A stretch of DNA of 64,000 nt from CAINEC01 sp046052065 (lineage in GTDB: Bacteria > Bacteroidota > Bacteroidia > AKYH767-A > OLB10): NCBI GenBank assembly GCA_046052065.1, contig JBJOND010000002.1:31248-95247 (forward strand), written 5' to 3'. Of the stretch, positions 1 through 7,877 are shown piece after piece. The position numbers and the translations under genes are program-made. The first letter of the stretch is position 1. Each line of letters begins with the position of its first letter. The notes below the pieces were generated by a model. That model did no database searches. It was not told where the DNA came from and saw only the letters and a list, made by a program, of their open reading frames with translations.

Positions 1-1
1 T

Positions 2-1678
2 AATATGAGTGGTGGTATCTTAGGATACGCTCAATTTCCAGGTGGCGCTGCTGCAACAGATGGTGTTGTAATTTTATATAATGCTTTCGGAAGAACAGGG
101 ACATTATCTGCACCTTTTAATAAAGGAAGAACAGCAACTCACGAAGTTGGTCACTGGTTAAACTTACGCCATATTTGGGGTGATGCTAATTGTGGTAGCG
201 ACTTAGTAAACGACACTCCAACGCATAATACTTCTAATTATGGATGTCCTACTTACCCTCATTTAAGTACTTGTACTGGTACGCCAACTGAAATGACAAT
301 GAATTACATGGATTATACAGATGATGCATGTATGTATATGTTTACTACTGGTCAATCTACTCGTATGACTGCTGCAATCAATACATCTCGTACAGGTTTA
401 TTAACTTCTTTAGGATGTACACCTCCTACTCCTCCAACATCTTGTGGAACTGTTACTGGATTAACATCTTCTTCTGTTGGATCAACAACTGCAACAATTA
501 GCTGGACAGCTGTTTCGGGTGCAACATCTTATTCATTACAATATCGTGCTGTGGGTTCTGGAACATGGACAACAGTTACAACTTCAGCTACCTCTACAGC
601 GTTAACAGGATTAACTGTTTCTACGGCTTATGAATTCCAGGTAACATCATCATGTTCTGGTACATTAGGTATAGTTTCTACTTTAGCTAATTTCACTACA
701 ACAGCTGCTGCATCTTGCGGAACACCAGCATCATTAACATCTTCTTCAATTACTTCATCATCAGCTACAGTTAGCTGGGGAGCAGTAACTGGAGCTTCTA
801 GTTACCTAGTTCAATACAAAGTATCAACTGCAACAACTTGGACAAATAGCGTAACCGTAACAGCTGCAACAACTACAATCACAGGTTTAACAGCTTCAAC
901 GGCATACCAATTCCAAGTGACTGCCACATGTTCAGGAACTGCAGGTACAGCTTCTGCAACAGGAACATTTACAACTTCTGCTGCATCAACAACATGTACT
1001 GATAATTACGAAGCGAATAACTCGCGTACTGCTGCAAAGACAATTGCTTTAAACACAGATATCTTTGCTAAAATTGGTACATCTACCGATAAGGATTGGT
1101 TTAAGTTTACAACCGTAGCTTCAGCGCCAAAAATTAAAGTTGTTTTAGATCAGTTACCTGCTGATTATGACCTTGCTTTATATAATTCAACAGGAACTAC
1201 GTTGACATCATCTGCATTAAGCGGTACTTCAACTGAAACAGTAATTTACAACACATATACAAATTCAAGAACTTGCTATATTCAAGTTTATGGTTTTGCT
1301 AGTGCGTTCAATGCAAACGCTTGCTACCGTGTACGTGTAAGCACAAGTGCAACTAATTTCCGTACTGCTGATGGAAGTGAGCAAAACTCAAATGAAATTG
1401 TTAGCGCAGAAAAAGTAACTGGATTAGAAGGTTTGAATTTATTCCCTAACCCAGCTAACAATACACTTACAATTAACTACTTCACTCCAAGTATGGAAAA
1501 CACAACTATCGAAATTTATGATTTGATGGGTCAGTTAGTTAATTCAATGAATGCAAATGCAACAGAAGGATTCAACTCTCGTGAGTTAGACTTAACTTCA
1601 ATGAGCAATGGCGTTTACTTCTTAAAAGTGACTCAAAACAATAATACTTTAACAAGCAAGTTTGTTGTTAGACACTAA
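2..1678 (+). CDS. Secreted M43-type (pappalysin) zinc metalloprotease with FN3 repeats and T9SS sorting domain, 5'-truncated
   Basis: The reading frame is open to the window edge and the first Met (position 5) has no signal peptide after it, so the 5' part is missing. Counting from that Met, HEVGH at 46-50 plus His56 forms the HExxHxxGxxH-type zinc site and NYMDY near 100-104 is the Met-turn, as in M43 cytophagalysin-like enzymes. Two fibronectin type III repeats follow (about 146-232 and 240-325), then a pre-peptidase C-terminal (PPC) type domain (about 333-445) and a type-A T9SS sorting domain (about 473-557, with FPNPANN and GVYFLKV). The protein should be exported by Sec, passed through the outer membrane by T9SS and attached or released. 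A strong terminator follows at 1701. Substrate unknown. Confidence 0.9.
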   Translation, partial: NMSGGILGYAQFPGGAAATDGVVILYNAFGRTGTLSAPFNKGRTATHEVGHWLNLRHIWGDANCGSDLVNDTPTHNTSNYGCPTYPHLSTCTGTPTEMTMNYMDYTDDACMYMFTTGQSTRMTAAINTSRTGLLTSLGCTPPTPPTSCGTVTGLTSSSVGSTTATISWTAVSGATSYSLQYRAVGSGTWTTVTTSATSTALTGLTVSTAYEFQVTSSCSGTLGIVSTLANFTTTAAASCGTPASLTSSSITSSSATVSWGAVTGASSYLVQYKVSTATTWTNSVTVTAATTTITGLTASTAYQFQVTATCSGTAGTASATGTFTTSAASTTCTDNYEANNSRTAAKTIALNTDIFAKIGTSTDKDWFKFTTVASAPKIKVVLDQLPADYDLALYNSTGTTLTSSALSGTSTETVIYNTYTNSRTCYIQVYGFASAFNANACYRVRVSTSATNFRTADGSEQNSNEIVSAEKVTGLEGLNLFPNPANNTLTINYFTPSMENTTIEIYDLMGQLVNSMNANATEGFNSRELDLTSMSNGVYFLKVTQNNNTLTSKFVVRH

Positions 1679-1700
1679 GAATCACTAAAATTATTTTTTT

Positions 1701-1730
1701 AGTCCCGGCAATTACTGTCGGGACTTTTTT
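1701..1730 (+). terminator. Rho-independent terminator of the M43 protease gene
   Basis: AGTCCCG at 1701-1707 pairs with CGGGACT at 1719-1725 and is followed directly by a T-run to 1730. It lies 22 nt after the protease stop codon. Confidence 0.9.
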
Positions 1731-1753
1731 ATTTTTATATAAATTTTTAAAGC

Positions 1754-4483
1754 ATGATTTCTTTCCTCGATCAGTTAACAGAATCGATATTTCCTAAGGT
1801 TACTTCTAATTCGCTTATAATAGTCCCAACACGTAGGGCTGCGGTTCAAATAGAACGTAAATTGGGTCAGAAGTTGGCTACTCCAGGCTTTTTACCTACT
1901 TGCATTCCTATTGCTGATTTAATGGATCTCTGCTCTGATGTTCCTATTGCAAATGAGACACGTTTATTAATTGATTTATTCTCCGCCTATAAAAAAATTG
2001 ATAACTCTATAGAACTCGATGATTTCATTAAATGGGGAGATCAGATTTTAGCCGATTTTGATGAGGTTGATAGAAACTTAATAGATACTCAGAAATTATT
2101 TAAGCGAATTGTTGATGTCAAAGAGATTGAGCTTATGTTTTCAAATGATGAATTTGAAACTGAATTGCTAAATCGATTTTGGAATGAATTCTCCTTACTC
2201 CCACTTTCGCCACTGAAAGAATCGTTTATTTCGTATTGGGAAAAGCTACCTGTTTTGTATAATGCATTTCATACAATTTTATCGCAAAATAATTATTGCT
2301 ATGAAGGTTTAGCATGGCGTAAAACAGCGCAGTCCATCCAAAGCAATTCTTGGTTCAAGCAATTTGACTGTATCGTTTTTGCGGGATTTTATGCATTAAC
2401 AAAATCAGAAGAGGTAATAATTAATTATTTAGTTAAGAACAATAATGCAATTGTTTATAAAGATGCGGACACCTATTATACGGAAGATAAAAAACAGGAA
2501 GCGGGTAATTACCTTCGTAAAGGGATAATGGCTGATGCTTCTAATTTTATTGGAAGTGATTTATCAAATACTACCAAGAATATTAATATTATTCAGTGTA
2601 ATGGCGGTACAGCAATGGCAAAAGACATCGGACTTGAGCTTATTCAGAAGTTTGAAAATTTACCAGCTACAGAATTATCAAATGCTGTAGTAGTATTACC
2701 TGATGATTCTTTATTGTTACCTTTATTACAAGTACTCGATAAGAAAGGTATACTGCATAATCCTTCTATGGGACTTGCATTAACGACTTTTCCAATAATA
2801 GCGTTTATCAAAAAAATCAAAAGCATACGAACACAATTACTAAACGCAGAAACGAATATAGAATCGATTGTAAGTAGTCTTTTTGAAATAAAATCATTTA
2901 ATAGTTTATTCTTAATACTCCATAAATCGATTGAGGAACTTAAGAACTCCCTTCTTGTTCCGGTAAAAGATTATATAGAAGAACATTTGTTCTTAATGAA
3001 TTTGATTAACCAGTTTATAGAACCTAGTGTTCATTATCAAAAGCAGATTTTAAGTTGTATTAAAAATGAAATTGAATTGTTTGGTAGCATGCTGAATAAT
3101 TTTGATGAAGAGATAACAATTCAATCGTATTGGACATTGCTTATCAATCACATCAATAAAATCAGAATTCCTATTGAAGCAAACGAAGGAGAGGGCATCA
3201 ATATTAATGGGTTCTTAGAAACTCGTTTATCCGATTATAAGTATGTTTTTATCGCCAATGTAAATGAAGGAACACTACCGTCAAATTCTATTTCCAAATC
3301 CCTAATTCCTTATGCTATCAGGAAGTTTTATTCACTACCTTGTAAGGAAGAGCAAGAAGCAGTTACTGCTTATCATTTTTATCGCTTAATCCAACGATGT
3401 GAGGAGCTTTCGCTATTTTATAATAATCAGATGACAGCAACTGGCGGTGGGGAGAAATCACGATTTATTCTGCAAATTGAAAATGAATTGGTCAAAACGA
3501 ATTCTAATATTCAAATCAACTATATTCAGTATCAAGCCGACTTACAACCTATACATGCAGAGGAGATTGTTATTGAAAAGTCGGATGAAATAGTAGATAA
3601 AATGATTGCTAAGTACGTCAATATTGATCAATCGCAGTCGGTAATTGGAAAAGGATTTTCTGCCTCTTCATTAGCATCATATATTTATTGTCCCTTAAAA
3701 TATTATTTCGAGCAAATTGCTAAACTGAAGAAACCTGATGAGGTCAAAGGGATAGATCAAATGATTTTTGGAAGAATTCTTCACAAGGCGATGGAGAATA
3801 TTTATAAAAATCAGTTTAAACCTACATCACACTTTTATGATAATTTATTACTGGATCATTATATCGATGCTGCTATTAAAGAGGAATATTCTGATAAGCA
3901 ACTTTCAGGAAATGATTATCTACTTCAATCAGTAATTAAGGAGTTAATTTCACGAATTATTTTAATTGATAAGGATACAAGTAACCTAGAAATTATAAGT
4001 ATTGAAGAAACATTTGGTTTTGACTTTCCATTGGATAATCAAACAAACATATTTATAAAAGGAATATTTGATAGATTAGATTTTGTAGATAATCAATTGC
4101 GAATTCTCGATTATAAAACCGGAAGTGGCAGCTTAACAATACCGAAAGACTTTACTGCAGTTTTTACGAATTCCGATAATAAAATTGCATTTCAATTATT
4201 GCTTTATGTTTATATTTTCAACAAGCAACAGCATGGCGAAAAACGTAAAGAACATTTAGTTGGTAAAGAGATCTTAGCAGGCGCTTATCTTTTAAAGAAG
4301 AATTCGAAAGCAATTACTTTCTTAAATAAAGGAAAAACTATTGATGAGGATTTAATGGAGTTGTTTGAAGAGCACCTACATAAATTACTAGCAGATATTT
4401 TAAATCCATCTATTCCTTTTACGCAAACGGACGATTATAAAAAATGTGGTTACTGCGACTTTAAAAACATTTGTAGTCGTTAG
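1754..4483 (+). CDS. AddB/RecB-like PD-(D/E)XK nuclease with Fe-S cysteine cluster
   Basis: A 909-residue protein whose C-terminal third is a PD-(D/E)XK exonuclease of the RecB/AddB type. GIFDRLD (about 771-777) and LDYKTG (about 785-790) give the Asp and D-x-K catalytic residues, and the GxxxHxxME-type helix (GRILHKAMENIY) lies before them. Cys646 (IYCPLKYY) together with the terminal CGYCDFKNIC forms the four-Cys pattern that in AddB and related nucleases holds a 4Fe-4S cluster clamping the domain. I see no Walker A motif in the N-terminal half, which suits the inactive helicase-like part of AddB. Expected role is double-strand break end processing with a partner helicase-nuclease (AddA/UvrD-like) that is not in the window. 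It ends in a 4-nt overlap with the convergent gene at 4480. Confidence 0.85.
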   Translation: MISFLDQLTESIFPKVTSNSLIIVPTRRAAVQIERKLGQKLATPGFLPTCIPIADLMDLCSDVPIANETRLLIDLFSAYKKIDNSIELDDFIKWGDQILADFDEVDRNLIDTQKLFKRIVDVKEIELMFSNDEFETELLNRFWNEFSLLPLSPLKESFISYWEKLPVLYNAFHTILSQNNYCYEGLAWRKTAQSIQSNSWFKQFDCIVFAGFYALTKSEEVIINYLVKNNNAIVYKDADTYYTEDKKQEAGNYLRKGIMADASNFIGSDLSNTTKNINIIQCNGGTAMAKDIGLELIQKFENLPATELSNAVVVLPDDSLLLPLLQVLDKKGILHNPSMGLALTTFPIIAFIKKIKSIRTQLLNAETNIESIVSSLFEIKSFNSLFLILHKSIEELKNSLLVPVKDYIEEHLFLMNLINQFIEPSVHYQKQILSCIKNEIELFGSMLNNFDEEITIQSYWTLLINHINKIRIPIEANEGEGININGFLETRLSDYKYVFIANVNEGTLPSNSISKSLIPYAIRKFYSLPCKEEQEAVTAYHFYRLIQRCEELSLFYNNQMTATGGGEKSRFILQIENELVKTNSNIQINYIQYQADLQPIHAEEIVIEKSDEIVDKMIAKYVNIDQSQSVIGKGFSASSLASYIYCPLKYYFEQIAKLKKPDEVKGIDQMIFGRILHKAMENIYKNQFKPTSHFYDNLLLDHYIDAAIKEEYSDKQLSGNDYLLQSVIKELISRIILIDKDTSNLEIISIEETFGFDFPLDNQTNIFIKGIFDRLDFVDNQLRILDYKTGSGSLTIPKDFTAVFTNSDNKIAFQLLLYVYIFNKQQHGEKRKEHLVGKEILAGAYLLKKNSKAITFLNKGKTIDEDLMELFEEHLHKLLADILNPSIPFTQTDDYKKCGYCDFKNICSR

Positions 4484-4848
4484 TAAGTATTATTCTGACG
4501 ATCTTCTAATCGTCTAGAAATTCGTTCGAGGATTGTATTAGTAATGGATATTAAAATACTAAATAAGAAAGCAACCCAAAACCCATCAACTTTAAACCCT
4601 GCATGTAAAATATTAGACGCAATTAAAATTATTGCGGCATTAATTACTAATAGAAAAAATCCGAGTGAGACCACTGTTATCGGTAATGTTAGAAATACTA
4701 AAATCGGTTTAAGATAAATATTCAATAAAATAATAACGAGCGAAACAAGAATAGCATAGCCCATTGAATTGACCGATACACCAGGCATCAAAGAGGCGAT
4801 CAAAAAAATGGCTAAGGCCAACGACATTATTTTAACTAAAAACTTCAT
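4480..4848 (-). CDS. Small four-helix membrane protein, phage holin family 4_2 (YvlD-like)
   Basis: This 122-residue protein is almost entirely hydrophobic, with about four transmembrane helices (near 4-22, 28-46, 50-78 and 85-108) and a short basic C-terminal tail. The pattern with LKPILVFLTLPITVVSLGFF matches the 'phage holin family' (PF04020, YvlD-like) membrane proteins. Despite the name these are ordinary chromosomal proteins of unknown function, and no phage genes are nearby. A perfect -7 box TATTTTTG lies upstream at 4863-4870. The 3' end overlaps the convergent nuclease gene by 4 nt. Confidence 0.8.
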   Translation of the reverse strand: MKFLVKIMSLALAIFLIASLMPGVSVNSMGYAILVSLVIILLNIYLKPILVFLTLPITVVSLGFFLLVINAAIILIASNILHAGFKVDGFWVAFLFSILISITNTILERISRRLEDRQNNTY

Positions 4849-4862
4849 ATTAAATCTTTATT

Positions 4863-4870
4863 CAAAAATA
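4863..4870 (-). promoter_or_regulatory. Candidate -7 box for the YvlD-like gene
   Basis: TATTTTTG on the minus strand matches the Bacteroidota TAnnTTTG element, 14 nt before the start codon. No TTG is found at the usual -33 distance. Confidence 0.45.
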
Positions 4871-4922
4871 GATTAATTTGTGTTGATATAAAACATAAAT
4901 TAGTTTAAAATGTTATAAATGA

Positions 4923-5435
4923 ATGAAAACACTTATACTAACCGTACTATTATTATTCTCAACAGCCTCATCAATTCATACATTCGAATTTAAAACGATA
5001 GATGGTAAAACAATGAGCTATTCTGCTTTTAAAGGTAAGAAAATTCTGATCGTCAATACTGCTTCTAAATGTGGCTATACTTCCCAATACGAAGATTTGG
5101 AAGCATTATATAAACAATACAATTCGAAATTGGTAATTGTAGGATTTCCTGCAAATAATTTTGGTGGACAAGAGCCGGGTTCTAATTCAGATATTAATAA
5201 TTTCTGTAAGAAAAATTATGGAGTAACTTTTATCATGGCCTCTAAAGTTTCAGTTAAAGGAAATGATATGGATCCAATTTTTCAATGGTTGACTACTCAA
5301 GACAATCCTGATTTTACAGGCGACATTCGCTGGAACTTTGAGAAATTCTTATTGGATGAAAATGGTAAATTGATTCATCGTTATCGTTCTGGAACTAATC
5401 CAACCGATAAAAAATTGACTGAACAATTGAATTAA
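4923..5435 (+). CDS. Glutathione peroxidase family thiol peroxidase, probably exported
   Basis: The 170-residue protein has the glutathione peroxidase fold signatures: Cys50 in NTASKCGYT (Cys rather than selenocysteine), Gln83 in GGQEPG and Trp137 in RWNFEKF, which form the peroxidatic triad. Such Cys-type enzymes usually reduce hydroperoxides with thioredoxin rather than glutathione. The first 17 or so residues form a hydrophobic segment without an obvious Cys lipobox, so it is probably a periplasmic enzyme. It is a single gene, divergent from the YvlD-like gene and convergent with the response regulator, which starts one base after its stop. Confidence 0.9.
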   Translation: MKTLILTVLLLFSTASSIHTFEFKTIDGKTMSYSAFKGKKILIVNTASKCGYTSQYEDLEALYKQYNSKLVIVGFPANNFGGQEPGSNSDINNFCKKNYGVTFIMASKVSVKGNDMDPIFQWLTTQDNPDFTGDIRWNFEKFLLDENGKLIHRYRSGTNPTDKKLTEQLN

Positions 5436-6125
5436 TTACTGACTAATCAGTAAACGAATTCCCTTTCCGTGTAGAGTAGCAATTTCAATACGACTGTCTT
5501 CTTTTAAATACTTGCGTATTTTGGTTACAAACACGTCCATACTTCTGCCATTAAAGTAATTATCGTCACCCCAAATAAGTTTTAATGCTTTTTGGCGAGG
5601 TAATAAATCATTTTGGTGCACACATAACAATCGCAATAGTTCTGCTTCTTTTGGCGAAAGATTTTCAGTTTTACCAAGTCGGTGAATTTGTCTTAACTTA
5701 TAATCAAAATCATACTCACCTATTTTAAAATCTGTCTGGTTATCTAAATCAATAATCCCTAACGAGCGTTTTAAAATAATATTGATTTTATAAAGCAATA
5801 CTTCTGTATCGAATGGCTTGGTTAAATAGTCATCTGCGCCTGCTTCATAGCCTCGTATCATATCTTCCTTCATCCCTTTTGCAGTTAAAAAGATAATAGG
5901 CGTTTTCTTATTCTCTTCCCTAATCTTAGTTGCTAATGAAAATCCATCCATCTTGGGCATCATAACATCTAAAATTATTAGGTCATATGATTTTTTCTGA
6001 TAAACATCTAATCCTTCAGCACCATCTCGAGCTAAATTGACATTATATTCTTCTAACTCAAGAAAATTCTTAAGTACATTTCCAAAATTAACATCATCTT
6101 CTACTAACAAAATTTTTGCTTTCAT
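5436..6125 (-). CDS. OmpR-family response regulator (RprY-like)
   Basis: This is a 229-residue two-domain regulator. The receiver has Asp10/Asp11, phospho-acceptor Asp53 (LIILDVMMPK), Thr81 and Lys103 (LTKPF). Residues about 130-229 are an OmpR/PhoB winged helix ending in RIEIATLHGKGIRLL. Its start overlaps the stop of the upstream histidine kinase by 4 nt (ATGA type), so the pair is translationally coupled. Similar pairs in Bacteroides are called RprX/RprY; the regulated genes cannot be read from the window. Confidence 0.93.
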   Translation of the reverse strand: MKAKILLVEDDVNFGNVLKNFLELEEYNVNLARDGAEGLDVYQKKSYDLIILDVMMPKMDGFSLATKIREENKKTPIIFLTAKGMKEDMIRGYEAGADDYLTKPFDTEVLLYKINIILKRSLGIIDLDNQTDFKIGEYDFDYKLRQIHRLGKTENLSPKEAELLRLLCVHQNDLLPRQKALKLIWGDDNYFNGRSMDVFVTKIRKYLKEDSRIEIATLHGKGIRLLISQ

Positions 6126-7774
6126 GCTATGGTTTTTTTAATGGGTAGTTGTATAGTAAAGGTGCTTCCTTTATTAATTTCAGATTCAACGCTGATTGTT
6201 CCCTGATGTTGTTCTAAAATTGTTCGAACATAACTTAGTCCTAGTCCAAACCCTTTCACATCATGCAAATTACCTGTTGTTGCTCTATAAAACGTATCGA
6301 AGATTCGCTTCTGAACTTCTTTTGTCATTCCGATACCGTTATCTTTTACTTCAATTACTACAAAATCAATTGACTTAGTAATGCTAACAACTATCTGAGG
6401 CGCATTATTAGAATATTTGATGGAGTTATCTATTAAATTACTAATGACGTTAACTAGGTGGTTTCTATCGCCGGTAATTGCAGGAATATCTTCTGCAACT
6501 TTAATTTCCAATTTTCCATTTTTATTTTCAACCGAAAGCAAACTACTATTGATAGCTTCTTCCGCTACTTCTTCAATCTTCAACGTTTCATATTTTAACT
6601 TCAACTCTCCTTTTTCCAATTGAGCCATCTGCAACATCACTTCTACTTGTCGGAGCATTCGCTTGTTTTCATCACGAATTACTCCCGTGTAGTAATCGAG
6701 TTTCTCAGGATTTGAATATACTTTCGGATTTTTTAATGATTCATTCGCGATTGAAATAGTAGCAATTGGTGTTTTGAATTCATGCGTCATGTTATTGATA
6801 AAATCACTTTTTATCTCAGCTAATTTTTTCTGTGTTAAAACTGTTCGCATCACATAAATAAATCCAATTATCATTACAATTGAAAACACAACAGCACTGA
6901 TTAATAAAGGCCATAATGAATAAAATAAGAACTCATATTTTTTAGGAAATGTAATTGTAAGTTGCTCGTTCTTCTTTAAAATATCATTCGGAAATAGTAA
7001 TACCGAATAATTGGATTTTAAGAGTTTACTAGTATCTGATTTTGCATTGGTGTATTCAAAATTATTTTTATTAACCTGTTTGATTCCGTAGATGTAATTT
7101 ACAGGTATATTCCTTCCAGTAAATTCCTTAGTTATTATACTATCTAGTACCGTTGGCGGAATTCGTTCTAACAAGCTTTTATTTCTGTCGTTTATTTGAA
7201 AAGTCAGTTTGTTCATTAAAGTGTTAAGCTTATTGAACTTCGATTCCATTCTGCGCTCTGCCTCCCGCTCTATCGAATCCATAATTATTGATTCGTCGCT
7301 TAAGTTAAAAGATAGTACCTCTTTCTGTTGAAAATCGTTTTCAATTCTAATATCTATTGATGAATCGAGTAATGCACTATTGCTAAAATCTTTGTTGTAT
7401 TTTCTGTTGGATTTAATCTCATTTACCCTCTTTCTGATTTCTTGAGCGATTATTGAAAAATCGTTGTTAGCAGCATTTATATTCACATTATTGCTGCCTA
7501 AAATACTTCCAAGATGATTTAGCAAACTATCATTTTTACTGGCACCTGAACCTGTAGAATCATTTTGTGAAATAAAATTCTGTACGACAATCTTAATGTT
7601 TTCTTGCTGTTCCACTTTAGCTACGATATCATTTAATGCAAGCATTACTGATTGATCGAACTGCTGCTCCTTTAATTTGATATCGTCATATATCCAATAT
7701 GCTTGTAATAAAATAAGTCCTGCTAATGCAAAGCTCATTACAAAAACCGTTAATCGAAAGCCTGATTTTTTCAC
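6122..7774 (-). CDS. Membrane sensor histidine kinase (RprX-like)
   Basis: This 550-residue kinase has a transmembrane helix at about 8-28, a periplasmic sensor region of about 250 residues, a second helix at about 286-310, a HisKA domain with phospho-acceptor His331 (NNMTHEFKTP) and a HATPase_c domain with N, G1 (DNGIGM) and G2 (GFGLGLSY) boxes. The start is GTG (GTG AAA AAA TCA). A perfect -7 box TAAATTTG ends only 4 nt upstream of it, which suggests a leaderless transcript. It heads a two-gene operon with the response regulator. The periplasmic domain has no family I can name. Confidence 0.92.
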   Translation of the reverse strand: MKKSGFRLTVFVMSFALAGLILLQAYWIYDDIKLKEQQFDQSVMLALNDIVAKVEQQENIKIVVQNFISQNDSTGSGASKNDSLLNHLGSILGSNNVNINAANNDFSIIAQEIRKRVNEIKSNRKYNKDFSNSALLDSSIDIRIENDFQQKEVLSFNLSDESIIMDSIEREAERRMESKFNKLNTLMNKLTFQINDRNKSLLERIPPTVLDSIITKEFTGRNIPVNYIYGIKQVNKNNFEYTNAKSDTSKLLKSNYSVLLFPNDILKKNEQLTITFPKKYEFLFYSLWPLLISAVVFSIVMIIGFIYVMRTVLTQKKLAEIKSDFINNMTHEFKTPIATISIANESLKNPKVYSNPEKLDYYTGVIRDENKRMLRQVEVMLQMAQLEKGELKLKYETLKIEEVAEEAINSSLLSVENKNGKLEIKVAEDIPAITGDRNHLVNVISNLIDNSIKYSNNAPQIVVSITKSIDFVVIEVKDNGIGMTKEVQKRIFDTFYRATTGNLHDVKGFGLGLSYVRTILEQHQGTISVESEINKGSTFTIQLPIKKTIA

Positions 7775-7778
7775 TTGT

Positions 7779-7786
7779 CAAATTTA
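7779..7786 (-). promoter_or_regulatory. -7 box directly in front of the histidine kinase start
   Basis: TAAATTTG on the minus strand matches TAnnTTTG exactly. The GTG start of the kinase begins 4 nt downstream. A TTG lies 15 nt upstream of the box, closer than usual. Confidence 0.45.
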
Positions 7787-7844
7787 TTAATTGCTAAATT
7801 GCAATAATTGTTGTTAACGCTAAATTAACTTACTTATTTAATTG

Positions 7845-7852
7845 TAGATTTG
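7845..7852 (+). promoter_or_regulatory. -7 box for the DUF5916 gene
   Basis: TAGATTTG matches TAnnTTTG, with TTA (one mismatch to TTG) 17 nt upstream. The ATG follows 25 nt later. It lies in the 103-nt divergent space shared with the kinase. Confidence 0.5.
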
Positions 7853-7877
7853 CAGTCTGATATTTCTCTGTAGTTGC

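Noticed and set aside
4480..4848. Possible prophage remnant because of the 'holin' family name
   Set aside because: Holin family 4_2 proteins are ordinary chromosomal membrane proteins; there are no other phage genes nearby.
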